Source: Trichobilharzia szidati (lineage: Eukaryota > Platyhelminthes > Trematoda > Strigeidida > Schistosomatidae). Taken from it: DNA of 64,000 nt. The position numbers were made by a program, and so were the translations under genes. Of the stretch, positions 27,901 to 31,609 are shown piece by piece (the stretch's first letter is position 1; each line of letters begins with the position of its first letter). Under the pieces are notes generated by a model. The model was not told where the DNA came from. It worked only from the letters and a program-made list of their open reading frames with translations, and did no database searches. The stretch is taken from contig OX235272.1 of the NCBI GenBank assembly GCA_944472155.2, forward strand, positions 79,862,020-79,926,019, in the 5' to 3' direction.

Positions 27901-30470
27901 TTCATATACTTGAACTGGTCACATTCCGCAAAGGCCTTGAGAGGTTATAGGTCGTGTGATTAGGCTTAGAAATTTGATGGAATTTTGCATTTCAGTCACT
28001 CATAATAGTGAAAGTAGGTTATGATCGATTATACGGTTGTAAATAACGGACTAATAGCTGGTCACTAACCTTTTTTTGGTCTTTTTGTTCCGAGAGGCAT
28101 TAAAGCCTCAGTAGCAGTGGGGTTGTTTTACGGAGTGGGATTGCTAGCTTTACACTCAACCTCCCTTCTATTTCAGGCTTACTAACGGCTAAGTGAGGTT
28201 TGATATGGCGTCGGGCGAGAATTGCACCTGAAGCAGGCACTCTGTTGGTGAGCATTCTACAATTGAACCATCGACGCACTAGGCAGTATATATCTCTCTG
28301 TCAGGACTGGACAATAAAGTCGACCAAGTCTGTTGAGGCTTCATGAAATTTTGTTCCTTATGAATATACTATGGAATGATCGATAAGGTTGTAGACTTCT
28401 AGAATGGGCCAAATATGCGTCGAATTACATTAATACCGTTTAGTGTACATTCTCTAGTCCTTGAAGTTGATGAGATAATGGCTACTAAAATCTCTTGCTA
28501 TTGATGTGGTATATTGTATTTGCCTAGACACGCAAACAGATTTGTTTCAAGTTTGATGACTAACTGACTTCAGTTAGGGAACCATTGAAAATCAGGGAGC
28601 ATTGGACAGCTGCTTCGTCCTAGTTTGGACTTTCCACCGGTAGGCGCCCACCAGGATGCGAATCCAAGCCCTTCAGGTTACGAAGCGAGCTCTTAGACCA
28701 TTCAGTCACTGGCCTATGAATTCCAATCTCTACCAATTCGTGATTTTAATGTGACCACCAACCATTGTCATTGGTGAGTACTTGTCCTCACACCCAACCT
28801 GGTAAACCCCCTCTGGTGATGAAATATCTCTAAAATTGTAGGCAATTTCATCCTACAGCTAGATCTTTCATTCTTAATCGTCAAATAATTTTTATAAAAT
28901 ATTCGAATAATAATTCATTAAATATTCAGTAGAACAACTGGACCTCGTCTTTCCAACTCATATCATTTATAGGTACAACATTTTCTTTCTTTCTTTTCCT
29001 ATTCTCTCTCTCTTTTTTCCGTTTTGTGCTGCTTTGTTTCTTTCTCTCGCTTACGCCAGTAAATATGACAGCACCTACTTTTCTAACACCTTCAAACACT
29101 GTTCAGGGTTGGCTTTGCTACCGACATCCCAATATGTTGTTGTCATAATGAACTGAGATTTCCTTAATCTAAGTAGAATTCTATTTATTGATAATGTACT
29201 AACTGGATGCAATACTGTAGTAAAAAATGCTGAGAATTCCATTCTGTATCACAAGTACTGTTTTGGAATAAAGCAAATTATTATCATTATTATTATTAAC
29301 ATAATGAAACAATTAAGGAAACCATAACTGTATCTATGTATTAACTCGTTAAAAATTGTATTAAACAACAAATATAACTAATTACTGTCATAAAGTTCAT
29401 CCCGCTTCTAGGAATAGTAGGCTAATTACATTCCTGTGTAAGTTTGCTGAATGCGTAACGATAACTTTGGCGTGTGAGGGGGTGTGGCATGAAGAAAATC
29501 GTGTGGGGAAGAGATGAAAGCCCGATAGGCATTCATGGAGCCAAATAAAAATGACTACAGTGAAGCGAGTGCAGTGGATATTTGCTACTGAAGCTCTATT
29601 TTCCACCCGGAACCCAAGGGAACAATAATAATAATTTGTTAACCTGTAGTGAGAGCTGCCTGCAAGCCGAAATTGTAGACAACAATTTACAGGGACGTGA
29701 GAAAAACAATAACAAAGCTTAACCTTGAGAAAATCACCAGCCAATCACAGCGGAGTTGAGGTGTGGGAATATAATTCGCAGAAAAATGACTTGAATTTCT
29801 GAGAAACGGTCACAAAAGCAATAACAGAATTACTTTCAGTAAGAAAACAACCAATCAAAAGAGGTTGCTTCTCTGCTAACAATAACGCTAATAATAATGT
29901 ACATTAAAATCTATAAATATCTATTGATTTCCTCAATAAACGATCTGTTGCCTGCCCCTTGTCTTCTGTCGTTACAACCTAACTAGTGTATAATTTCTGA
30001 TTAGTGTGTTTATTGGATATCGCACACACACACACACATACACACATAGAGTGAAACAGTACTATTCACTGGACGACTTTTCAAACACAATTTATTGTTC
30101 ATAATATTATATCATCTGTGAACTAGTCTGTTTTACTACTACACTTCTAATTAGTAATAATTATATAAAGAAACCATTTTTAACCATTTCTAATGAATTA
30201 TTTTCTCTATTATTTAAATATAAATGTATATTTCACACCTTAGATCTTATTGCTGTTGCCGGCAGTGAAGATGCTGGTGGTGCTATCATTTGGCGATGTG
30301 ATGATGCTACACAACAACAAGTTCTACAACCTCCTGAAACAACAGCTGACAATCCTATTCTGGATGTATGCCCCATTTATGTTACACCTACACAAACGCA
30401 TTATTTAGCATTACTTACTGCTCGAATGCTTCATTACTATGCATGGCGTTCACCAAGTGTTAACTGTTGA
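753..30470 (+). CDS. RFWD3: RFWD3-like E3 ubiquitin ligase, 3' part of gene (7 exons, RING exons outside window)
   Basis: Coding exons 753-979, 3921-3990, 10092-10193, 12784-12936, 19998-20249, 24422-24877 and 30244-30470 join in compatible phases (2,0,0,0,0,1) with GT donors and AG acceptors, giving about 495 residues. The order matches vertebrate RFWD3 after the RING: a charged coiled coil, then a C-terminal WD40 domain. Diagnostic stretches are GNCRVMASCDYLNTL, QPIRDLAFHP, SASLDKTLRLTSLL, VVQTYQCPAGVWSCCW and LFAGCANGSILLYDIR. RFWD3 (FANCW) in other animals ubiquitinates RPA and RAD51 at stalled forks and in interstrand-crosslink repair, in the nucleus. The N-terminal region and RING are not in the window. 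Exon 6 contains an apparent one-base frameshift (see its entry). The introns total over 28 kb and are mostly transposon sequence. Identification is from remembered family motifs, not a search. Confidence 0.9.
1375..1560 (-). repeat. tRNA-derived SINE fragment
   Basis: On the minus strand a tRNA-like head is visible: an A-box-like TGGCCCATTGGCTTAAG (about 1515-1531) and a B-box-like GGGTCCGAGTCCC (about 1472-1485). A related body sequence recurs around 31,110-31,200. It lies in an RFWD3 intron. Confidence 0.5.
1561..2394. other. Intron sequence, nothing recognised
   Basis: No exon, RNA gene or known repeat was recognised between the SINE fragment and the next retrotransposon. Confidence 0.4.
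2395..3065 (-). mobile_element. Non-LTR retrotransposon, 3' fragment (family J, copy 2)
   Basis: The minus frame near 2803-2985 reads MTSHRLPRQWAMLADIGSGW followed by KRASGGQTKTW, the ORF2 C-terminal signature of family J. The 3' UTR runs to about 2500 and ends in a short CAGT-type repeat (GTTGAAAACAGTCAGTTAG). It is truncated at about 3060, where a segment reading as the ORF2 stretch upstream of the LGH motif begins. Insertion is antisense to RFWD3. Confidence 0.75.
3395..3800 (+). repeat. tRNA-derived SINE, family B, copy 1
   Basis: A tRNA-like head at about 3595-3665 has an A-box-like TAGCTCAGTGGTAACAT and a B-box-like GGTTTGAATCTC. The body shares long segments with 12065-12465, such as ATTCAATACAGTCCTACAGG upstream and GGCTTCCTGCCGATT downstream. 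Confidence 0.65.
3921..3990 (+). CDS. RFWD3: RFWD3 exon b: linker into WD40 domain
   Basis: A 70-nt exon after a TTTCAG acceptor (3915-3920) and before a GTGAGT donor at 3991. Joined to the previous exon it reads SSSEGSLQSVSNGQYELINT and then FLISA, leading directly into DGNCRVM of the next exon. The pattern F-x-IS-A-x-G-x-CR-x-M matches the start of the RFWD3 WD40 region. It is short enough to be missed by gene finders. Confidence 0.8.
4480..4735 (-). repeat. tRNA-Gly-derived SINE, family C, copy 1
   Basis: On the minus strand the B-box-like GGGTTCAATTTCCC (about 4669-4682) follows a head with GCTCGCCAACCACGC. The body shares GGTGAGCTTGCTG-like and CTCAACTTTCC-like segments with the copies at 23995-24235 and 28088-28280. 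Confidence 0.5.
4736..5359. other. Intron sequence, nothing recognised
   Basis: No gene or assignable repeat was recognised. Confidence 0.4.
5360..5925. repeat. Left inverted arm of Penelope-like copy P1
   Basis: Reverse complement of 6502-7066 with few mismatches. Matching landmarks are ACATTGGCGCAGAATAATCT (left) against AGATTATTCTGCACCAATGT (right), and GTCCAACAACGGATTC (left) against GAATCCGTTGTTGGAC (right). Confidence 0.9.
5893..6547 (+). pseudogene. Penelope-like RT C-terminus and GIY-YIG endonuclease, one frameshift
   Basis: The first frame (5893-6090) has ILLKENGYPQSFINKYGK, the ENGYP-x-x-FI motif of Penelope reverse transcriptases. The second frame (6098-6547, 149 residues) has the GIY-YIG core NCVYQFTCICRSTYIGRTER with a following H (FCEHVPRSL) and ends with LRFAEAIAIKRLKPDLC. 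A one-base indel near 6088 (GGGTGACGA) separates the two frames. In these elements the GIY-YIG domain nicks target DNA and the RT extends from the nick. The frame break and lack of the N-terminal RT make this copy inactive. A bacterial UvrC-type origin is excluded by the adjoining RT motif. Confidence 0.85.
6502..7066. repeat. Right inverted arm of Penelope-like copy P1
   Basis: Counterpart of 5360-5925. It begins in the last codons of the GIY-YIG ORF, so the left arm carries an inverted copy of the ORF end. The (TA)n tract (about 6836-6853) differs slightly in length from that of the left arm (about 5571-5592). Confidence 0.9.
7067..7449. other. Intron sequence, nothing recognised
   Basis: AT-rich intron sequence without a recognised gene or repeat. 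Confidence 0.4.
7450..7745 (-). repeat. tRNA-derived SINE, family A, with degenerate hammerhead module
   Basis: On the minus strand the order is a body (GATATTCGCTGGTTGTGG), a tRNA-like head, and a hammerhead-like module at 7531-7582 (stem I GTATTG/CAGTAC, core CTGAGA, stem II GTCC, GCAAC in place of GAAAC, then AGCTGT). The core has lost one base of CTGANGA and one of GAAA, so it is probably inactive. Confidence 0.65.
7985..8295 (+). repeat. Dispersed repeat, family E, copy 1
   Basis: Shares CTGTAAGAATATTGAATA and AAACAACATAGA-type segments with 31395-31605, and a looser match with 18716-18850. The part near 8020-8060 resembles 20840-20880. Probably a SINE body or 3' part. Confidence 0.45.
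8570..9450 (+). mobile_element. Penelope-like element copy P2 (decayed)
   Basis: Read across several frame breaks, the + strand gives a Penelope RT end: an FLDVF segment near 8640, YRKPTWNGQYINFHSW near 8697-8750, and LTENGYPSRFIEKN near 8850-8895. A GIY-YIG domain follows (CVHKFTCSCGASYIDRTKRT, 9118-9180), in which the usual YIGRT is YIDRT. The segment after 9340 resembles the element's C-terminus (LCIQKKF). At least four stops or shifts make it a relic. Confidence 0.8.
9451..10091. other. Intron sequence, possible Penelope 3' region
   Basis: AT-rich, with a C8 run at about 9716-9724. It may include the 3' terminal repeat of the Penelope copy just upstream, but no second copy was found to confirm it. 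Confidence 0.3.
10092..10193 (+). CDS. RFWD3: RFWD3 exon c: first WD40 blade
   Basis: A 102-nt, phase 0-0 exon between a TTGTAG acceptor and a GTAAGT donor. It encodes DGNCRVMASCDYLNTLCVSQ followed by SSTNPIFRGFGIRK, aligning with the conserved RFWD3 segment with a CR-x-M motif and a GFG motif. An open frame runs into it from the intron on the left, but that part is low-complexity intron sequence. Confidence 0.85.
10830..11170 (-). repeat. SINE family A with hammerhead-like module, left half of inverted pair
   Basis: The tail TTTGCAGGGATTTGGTTGG on the + strand, a hammerhead-like module (10915-10965, minus: GTATTG, CTGAAGA, GTCC, GAAGC, GGCTGTC, CAGTAC) and the tRNA-like head (about 10968-11035) are all in minus orientation. 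CTGAAGA fits the CTGANGA core, but stem II is mispaired and GAAA reads GAAG. Confidence 0.7.
11171..11415 (+). repeat. SINE family A, right half of inverted pair
   Basis: Starts with GGTCGCACCGTATCATGAAT and continues in + orientation through a tRNA-like head to a degenerate hammerhead (11318-11372) with GTACTG, CTGAAGA, TTCC and GGCTGTC. It lies head to head with the copy at 10830-11170, so the two can pair over about 240 bp. Confidence 0.7.
11640..11870 (+). repeat. Dispersed repeat, family D, copy 1
   Basis: Shares AACGTAACATCTGATATGA, GAAATTCAAATC and related segments with 34500-34830 in the same orientation. No coding potential or tRNA-like head was seen. Confidence 0.5.
12065..12465 (+). 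repeat. tRNA-derived SINE, family B, copy 2
   Basis: Has B-box-like GGGTTCGAATCTC (about 12210-12222) and shares CATTACAGTCCTACAG, TCCTTTCAAGATTAC and GGCTTCCTGCCGATT with the copy at 3395-3800. The A box is eroded. Confidence 0.6.
12784..12936 (+). CDS. RFWD3: RFWD3 exon d: WD40 repeat
   Basis: A 153-nt, phase 0-0 exon that follows a (CT)n tract and CAG acceptor and ends at GATACA|GTAAGT. It encodes VNSAEQRLIKYVHLHTQPIR and then DLAFHPEAQDGIVASASLDK, TLRLTSLLNDT. The block QPIR-x-LAF, SASLD and K/R-LTSL is strongly conserved in RFWD3. The GTG at 12784 is an internal valine. Confidence 0.9.
12937..13334. other. Intron sequence, nothing recognised
   Basis: The open frame of the upstream exon continues a short way past the donor; this is intron read-through. 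Confidence 0.4.
13335..13700 (-). repeat. SINE family A with hammerhead-like module
   Basis: In minus orientation the tRNA-like head lies near 13440-13505 and the hammerhead-like module at 13383-13435, with GAAAC and GGCTGTTC preserved but CTGANGA altered to CTGTGAAGA. The body (CACTGGCCACAACTTCTCA on +) follows to about 13680. Confidence 0.65.
13701..14444. other. Intron sequence, nothing assignable
   Basis: Contains a short echo of the SINE family A tail (AATTTGTAGGGATTTGATGG at about 13703-13722) but no gene. Confidence 0.35.
14445..15210 (+). mobile_element. Non-LTR retrotransposon, 3' fragment (family J, copy 3)
   Basis: The + strand encodes broken pieces of the ORF2 C-terminus: LLPCFLLNVCETWTVKVED (a variant of the LLYGCETW-x-x motif), VNRLVFFDHKCL, and a RRPPRWAMLAD-like segment near 14783. 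The upstream part matches the coding segment of the copy at 16376-17389. The 3' UTR ends in a CAGT array (TCAATCAGTCAGTCAGTCTG, 15190-15209). Confidence 0.75.
15211..16190. other. Intron sequence, nothing recognised
   Basis: About 1 kb of AT-rich intron without a recognised exon or repeat. Confidence 0.4.
16191..17465 (-). repeat. Inverted terminal repeat of Penelope-like copy P3, split by an insertion
   Basis: Excluding 16376-17389, the minus strand matches the + strand at 18195-18455 (CTGCTAACTGCATTATCAAT, CATTATTTAATCTTAG, ACATTCTGCTTGA, CGCTTGCTTAAATCGTG-like). It is therefore the inverted LTR-like arm on the left of P3. Confidence 0.75.
16376..17389 (-). mobile_element. Non-LTR retrotransposon copy (family J, copy 4) with target duplication
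   Basis: A 1,014-bp 5'-truncated insertion flanked by GACACT at 16370-16375 and 17390-17395. The minus strand encodes an RT C-terminal region (17371-17093) with PVKCKMMLQDW and FTYLGSTISPNGLVSDEI, then after frame breaks SSHRLPRQWAMLADIGSGWK, GGQTKTWHQSMKSTTVSL and LGWDPRDGKN. The 3' end is a GACAGACAACAG-type short repeat. It has no endonuclease or RT catalytic motif, so it is a dead copy. The duplication and the fit of the interrupted host repeat define both ends. Confidence 0.85.
17466..18190 (+). pseudogene. Penelope-like element copy P3: RT end and GIY-YIG relic
   Basis: The + strand shows a NENRYPEKFV-like motif near 17530 (the ENGYP-x-x-F position) and a degenerate GIY-YIG domain at 17800-17890 (SVCIYKFNYSFGDTYISRTT). 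A C-terminal piece near 18110-18160 (KKKFDRSLSLPW) follows. Frames are broken at several points. A (TA)n tract at about 17619-17634 interrupts the coding part. Confidence 0.75.
18195..18455 (+). repeat. Right terminal repeat of Penelope-like copy P3
   Basis: Inverted with respect to 16191-17465 and a direct repeat of 18945-19465. It ends with GCTTGCTTAAATCGTGTTCT. Confidence 0.75.
18530..18715 (+). repeat. SINE family A, 5' part only
   Basis: Contains the body (GCGGTCGCACCATATCATGA-like at about 18603) and a tRNA-like head ending in TTAACCAGAA at about 18705-18714. The hammerhead half is missing and family E sequence follows. Confidence 0.6.
18716..18850 (+). repeat. Dispersed repeat, family E, copy 2 (diverged)
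   Basis: Shares GAGTGAT and a GAAGACAAAGAAACA-type segment with 31395-31605 in the same order. A weaker match than between the other two copies. Confidence 0.35.
18945..19465 (+). repeat. Third Penelope P3-type terminal repeat, with internal insertion
   Basis: A direct repeat of 18195-18455 (CTGCATTATCAATATCATAC, ACATTCTGCTTGATTG, TTGCTTAAATCGTGTTC), interrupted at 19047-19314. Confidence 0.75.
19047..19314. repeat. 268-bp insertion in the terminal repeat, flanked by CTACTTACAT
   Basis: Bounded by CTACTTACAT at 19037-19046 and 19315-19324, consistent with a 10-bp target duplication. The part from 19185 matches the minus strand of 29985-30120 (ATGAACAATAAATT, GTCATCCAGTAAATA). It has no coding capacity, and its class is not assigned. 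Confidence 0.6.
19486..19558 (+). repeat. tRNA-like sequence (SINE head or tRNA pseudogene)
   Basis: Good A box TGGCACAGCGG and B-box-like GGTTCGATCCC. The 5' GTCGGTG can pair over about 6 bp with the 3' GGCCGAC. The T loop seems one base short, so it is more likely a tRNA-derived SINE head than a working tRNA gene. Confidence 0.55.
19998..20249 (+). CDS. RFWD3: RFWD3 exon e: WD40 repeats
   Basis: A 252-nt, phase 0-0 exon from TTTTCAG to AATAAA|GTAAGT. It encodes VVQTYQCPAGVWSCCWATDS, then NRLFAGCANGSILLYDIRV and GGLLVGQLNK near the end. The VVQTY, VWSCCW and LANGSILVYD-like motifs are the most diagnostic RFWD3 segment in the window. Confidence 0.93.
20285..20610 (-). repeat. SINE family A with degenerate hammerhead module
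   Basis: In minus orientation: a hammerhead-like module at 20331-20385 with CTGAAAA and GAAAT in place of CTGANGA and GAAAC, followed on the + strand by the tRNA-like head and body to about 20600. It starts 35 bp after the splice donor of RFWD3 exon e. Confidence 0.6.
20745..20900 (+). repeat. tRNA-derived SINE fragment
   Basis: B-box-like GGATTCAAATCC (about 20801-20812) with an upstream tRNA-like segment. The body GGTGTGGTTCATATCCTGG resembles 8030-8050. Confidence 0.5.
20901..21534. other. Intron sequence, nothing recognised
   Basis: No exon or repeat was recognised. Confidence 0.4.
21535..21790 (+). mobile_element. Penelope-like element copy P4, GIY-YIG fragment
   Basis: After a short (TA)n tract, the + frame reads YIGQTSLEIKIRRNEHPQSF, the second half of a GIY-YIG domain with the conserved R and the H of EH. 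After stops a Penelope-like end follows (NVEVIRKDFKSLKGRIISEA, 21700-21762). The RT and first half of the endonuclease are missing. Confidence 0.7.
21791..22554. other. Intron sequence, nothing assignable
   Basis: Includes a short (CCCA)n tract at about 21841-21857. No gene was seen. Confidence 0.35.
22555..23935 (+). mobile_element. SR2-like RTE retrotransposon, decayed 3' half
   Basis: Read across frame breaks the + strand encodes an RTE reverse transcriptase: WRGIMLLSTSSKILSHVILD, an EQAGFRKGKSYTDQ-like motif, YLNFIDSGKAFDG (YINFIDYEKAFDSVDR in the family) and LWKLLQHYGV at 22560-22870. Later pieces are TWCVTK near 23512 and FINSCLR near 23547. The 3' end is an AATAATAATAAG repeat at about 23905-23931. 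There is no intact ORF. It lies in sense orientation within an RFWD3 intron. Confidence 0.85.
23995..24235 (-). repeat. tRNA-Gly-derived SINE, family C, copy 2
   Basis: The minus strand starts with TTGTGAGTTAGTGGTTCAAT, a tRNA-Gly-like A-box region, and continues through the shared body to the GTTCCGAGTGGAAC segment. It shares the order of the copy at 28088-28280. Confidence 0.6.
24422..24877 (+). CDS. RFWD3: RFWD3 exon f, with apparent 1-base frameshift
   Basis: A 456-nt exon between a TTTTCAG acceptor and a GTATGT donor at 24878. The incoming phase-0 frame reads VTFMSESSVNNNVSSDEPAD but hits a stop at 24608-24610. The WD40-like continuation (LPQRRQFLASYRPSQRLP, then IHNLWAGSRMKKLTRAKLF) is in the frame starting one base earlier, which has its own stop at 24508-24510. 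The shift therefore lies between 24511 and 24607. The simplest explanation is one missing base, for example in the CCC run at 24542-24545. The downstream phase (1) fits the last exon, so the gene is probably intact and the base lost in sequencing, but a real mutation cannot be excluded. Confidence 0.8.
24945..25330 (-). repeat. SINE family A with well-preserved hammerhead-like module, left half of inverted pair
   Basis: In minus orientation. The module at 25031-25083 reads GAGTACTG, ATGAAGA, then stem II GTCCT/AGGAC fully paired, GAAAC, AGCTGTC and CAGTAC. Stem I (GTACTG/CAGTAC) is also fully paired. In the alignment used for the other copies the first core base (C of CTGANGA) is A, so cleavage is doubtful. 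The tRNA-like head (B-box-like GGTTTCGAATCCT) lies at about 25085-25150. Confidence 0.75.
25445..25562. repeat. Short inverted repeat of SINE family A tails
   Basis: TTTTCAAGAGTTGGTTTATAAGG at about 25461 is inverted against CCTTACAAACCAACTCTTGAAAA at about 25549. The arms (about 33 bp) match the 3' tail of SINE family A, so this is a remnant of tail-to-tail copies between two longer ones. Confidence 0.65.
25563..25945 (+). repeat. SINE family A with hammerhead-like module, right half of inverted pair
   Basis: In + orientation: body from 25570, tRNA-like head at about 25765-25840 (AGTGGCTGAATGG and the perfect B box GGTTCGAACCC), and a hammerhead-like module at 25843-25905 (CCGATGA, TTCC, GGAT, GAAAC, AGCTGTC, CAGTAC). 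The core has CC in place of CT and the first stem II pair is lost. Head to head with 24945-25330. Confidence 0.75.
26095..26895 (+). mobile_element. Penelope-like element copy P5, flanked by short inverted ends
   Basis: The coding part at 26160-26560 reads, across breaks, DISEITARLFKSLGIDVAYK, then a GIY-YIG domain (INC, HYIGQSGRPLRLRIHKHKLA) and HIDNHGHQFDW, typical of a second Penelope lineage. The ends are inverted: AACTATCCAGCTCAGAGAAC at 26805-26824 matches the minus strand of 26132-26151 with one difference, and the match extends through an ACACAACCACAT segment. It lacks the RT catalytic region. Confidence 0.8.
27015..27610 (-). mobile_element. Non-LTR retrotransposon, 3' fragment (family J, copy 5)
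   Basis: The minus frame at 27591-27394 gives WYNPMSNNEVRHRVLGRESK followed by RLRPLEHVLRIPSHRLSRRI, the NNEVRHRVLG and HVLRMPxHRLPRR signatures of family J. Its 3' UTR (GTGTGTTCCATGGAGTG on minus) ends in an AGTTAGTTTAGTTAGTT array at about 27005-27021. Confidence 0.75.
27611..28087. other. Intron sequence, nothing recognised
   Basis: No exon or known repeat was recognised. Confidence 0.4.
28088..28280 (-). repeat. tRNA-Gly-derived SINE, family C, copy 3 (best tRNA head)
   Basis: On the minus strand 28277-28206 looks like a nearly whole tRNA-Gly: it starts GCGTCGATGGTTCAATTG, has AGAATGCTCACC in the anticodon-arm region, and ends CCCGACGCCA with GCGTCG/CGACGC pairing and a CCA. The T arm (GGTGCAATTCTCG) is damaged. 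The body follows to the GTTCCGAGAGGC segment at 28088. Confidence 0.65.
28545..28870 (-). repeat. SINE family A with degenerate hammerhead module
   Basis: In minus orientation with the module at 28597-28650 (CCGGTGG and GAAGC in place of CTGANGA and GAAAC), the tRNA-like head near 28655-28710, and the body to about 28865. Confidence 0.6.
28871..29439. other. Intron sequence, nothing recognised
   Basis: AT-rich with a CT-rich stretch near 28981-29055 and an ATTATTATTATT tract near 29279-29298 that could be the tail of an unrecognised retrotransposon. Confidence 0.35.
29440..29640 (+). mobile_element. Possible RTE 3' end fragment
   Basis: The + strand ends with TTTTCCACCCGGAACCCAAG and an AATAATAATAAT tract, resembling the 3' end of the RTE copy at 23880-23931 (TTCTACTCGGAACTCAAGGG). 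The coding resemblance (TEALFSTRNPRE) is short. Confidence 0.4.
29985..30120 (-). repeat. Dispersed repeat, copy of the 19047-19314 insertion
   Basis: The minus strand shares ATGAACAATAAATT, AGTCGTCCAGTGAATA-like and TACTGTTTCACT with 19190-19250. A (CA)n tract at about 30025-30050 interrupts it. Confidence 0.5.
30244..30470 (+). CDS. RFWD3: RFWD3 terminal exon
   Basis: Starts after TTAG at 30243 with the second base of a split Asp codon (G|AT) and ends at TGA 30468-30470. It encodes DLIAVAGSEDAGGAIIWRCD and then NPILDVCPIYVTP and YLALLTARMLHYYAW. This matches the RFWD3 C-terminus (LW-x-x, PVLDICPF, LATLTEKMVHIYKW). The TATAAA at about 30619 is a possible poly(A) signal variant. Confidence 0.87.
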
Positions 30471-30769
30471 CTTCATGTAGATAGCCAGATATACATATAT
30501 GTGTACATACTTAAAATTCAGATAATCCTTATTTTTTTTCTACTCAAGACTTTTTCATTTTCATTTTTTTTGGGTACTATTATGATGATATTCAATAGAT
30601 TTTATTGACGTCAAAGAATATAAAACACTGATTCGGTTGTTCTTGTAAGGCATACTTTCTTTTTCTTTGTCAGCGTGACTACTGTTCAGAAGTATTCAAG
30701 TCTTGTAGAATAGGACCAATTCTCATATATTTCAGACAGTATAGCCTCAGAAATGAATTTTGCAATAGA

Positions 30770-30955
30770 TTCTCTACATAGAAGTTAATTGGTGGATAGT
30801 GAAATCCAGGATGCGCATTTCGTCCTATTTGGGACTCGTCATCTGGATACACCTGCATTCCGCAGTGAGTGATGATGTCCCCATCGAGGCTCCAACCCAT
30901 TGCCCATAGTCTCAAACGCCAAAGTGTTAACCACTAGACCACTTGGGCCACAAGA
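30770..30955 (-). repeat. Sm-alpha-type SINE
   Basis: The minus strand has a tRNA-like head with A-box-like TGGTCTAGTGGTTAAC (about 30930-30945) and a weak B box (GGGTTGGAGCCTC). It is followed by a hammerhead module and a short tail. The organisation matches the Sm-alpha SINE of Schistosoma, in which an active hammerhead ribozyme has been described. It sits 300 bp after the RFWD3 stop codon. Confidence 0.75.
30791..30853 (-). ncRNA. Hammerhead ribozyme of Sm-alpha type, one core base changed
   Basis: Read on the minus strand from 30853: stem I GTATCCAG (30850-30843), core ATGACGA (30842-30836), stem II GTCC/GGAC (30835-30832 with 30825-30822), GAAA (30821-30818), palindromic stem III TGCGCA, ATC cleavage triplet ending at 30810, and the stem I partner CTGGAT. 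Every stem pairs. The only departure from the core CTGANGA is C to A at 30842, the position called C3, whose pairing with G8 is needed for catalysis. So this copy is predicted to be inactive or very weak. Confidence 0.75.
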
Positions 30956-30989
30956 GCCACCTCTTGTGCAACGGGTCATATTAAAAACA

Positions 30990-31220
30990 ACTGAATTTTA
31001 GATTTTCCCATCGGTTGACTGGACGGAAGAGCTCGGTCTCAGGTTGACATGTCGACTTCTTGTTCAGATGCTTCAACGATGTTGGCACATCAGTCAGTCT
31101 GTCACATCTCAGTTATCCAGTGTTGGGTATAAGCCACACTTATTCCATGGGGGCCAATGGTTACTACCCAGTTGCCCAGGTTGAAGGTGCATGACATGTT
31201 AGTACTTCAGGAAGACGGGA
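30990..31220. repeat. SINE-like fragment
   Basis: Shares GCCACACTTA and CAGTTGTCCAGG-like segments with 1400-1460. No clean tRNA-like head. Confidence 0.35.
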
Positions 31221-31394
31221 TTTTTAAGAGTAGCAGTTTGGATGAAATTTAGCATAGTATACCTCATTCCACTAAAAAAAGACATTTTCAGTTATAGGCT
31301 AATATTGAATGTCTTTTAAGTCTGTTAGTAAGCTAAGATAAAAATATGTTGACTTGTGTAGGCAATCAGATGATAGTTAGCTTGCATGAGATTT

Positions 31395-31605
31395 CCTAGA
31401 TTAAGTTGTTGCTTGGATTACTGATAATAAGTTATAAGTAGTATATTGCGTGCTAGACCTTCTGCAAGAATTTTGAATAAAGGAGTGATGAATTAAATTA
31501 CGAAGAGGAGAAATAAAGGCCCTTATGAAAAAACAACATAGAATGCATGAAATGAAGACAAAAGAAACAGTGTACGGATAACTTTTGCGGATGTCAGTTT
31601 TGCTC
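31395..31605 (+). repeat. Dispersed repeat, family E, copy 3
   Basis: Shares TCTGCAAGAATTTTGAATA and AAAACAACATAGAATGCATG-type segments with 8165-8270. Confidence 0.45.
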
Positions 31606-31609
31606 ATAA

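Noticed and set aside
29386..29985. Possible solo LTR from TGTCATAAAG to GTCGTTACA with an AATAAA before the end
   Set aside because: Flanking bases do not form a target duplication and no second copy is in the window. Part of it looks like an RTE 3' end.
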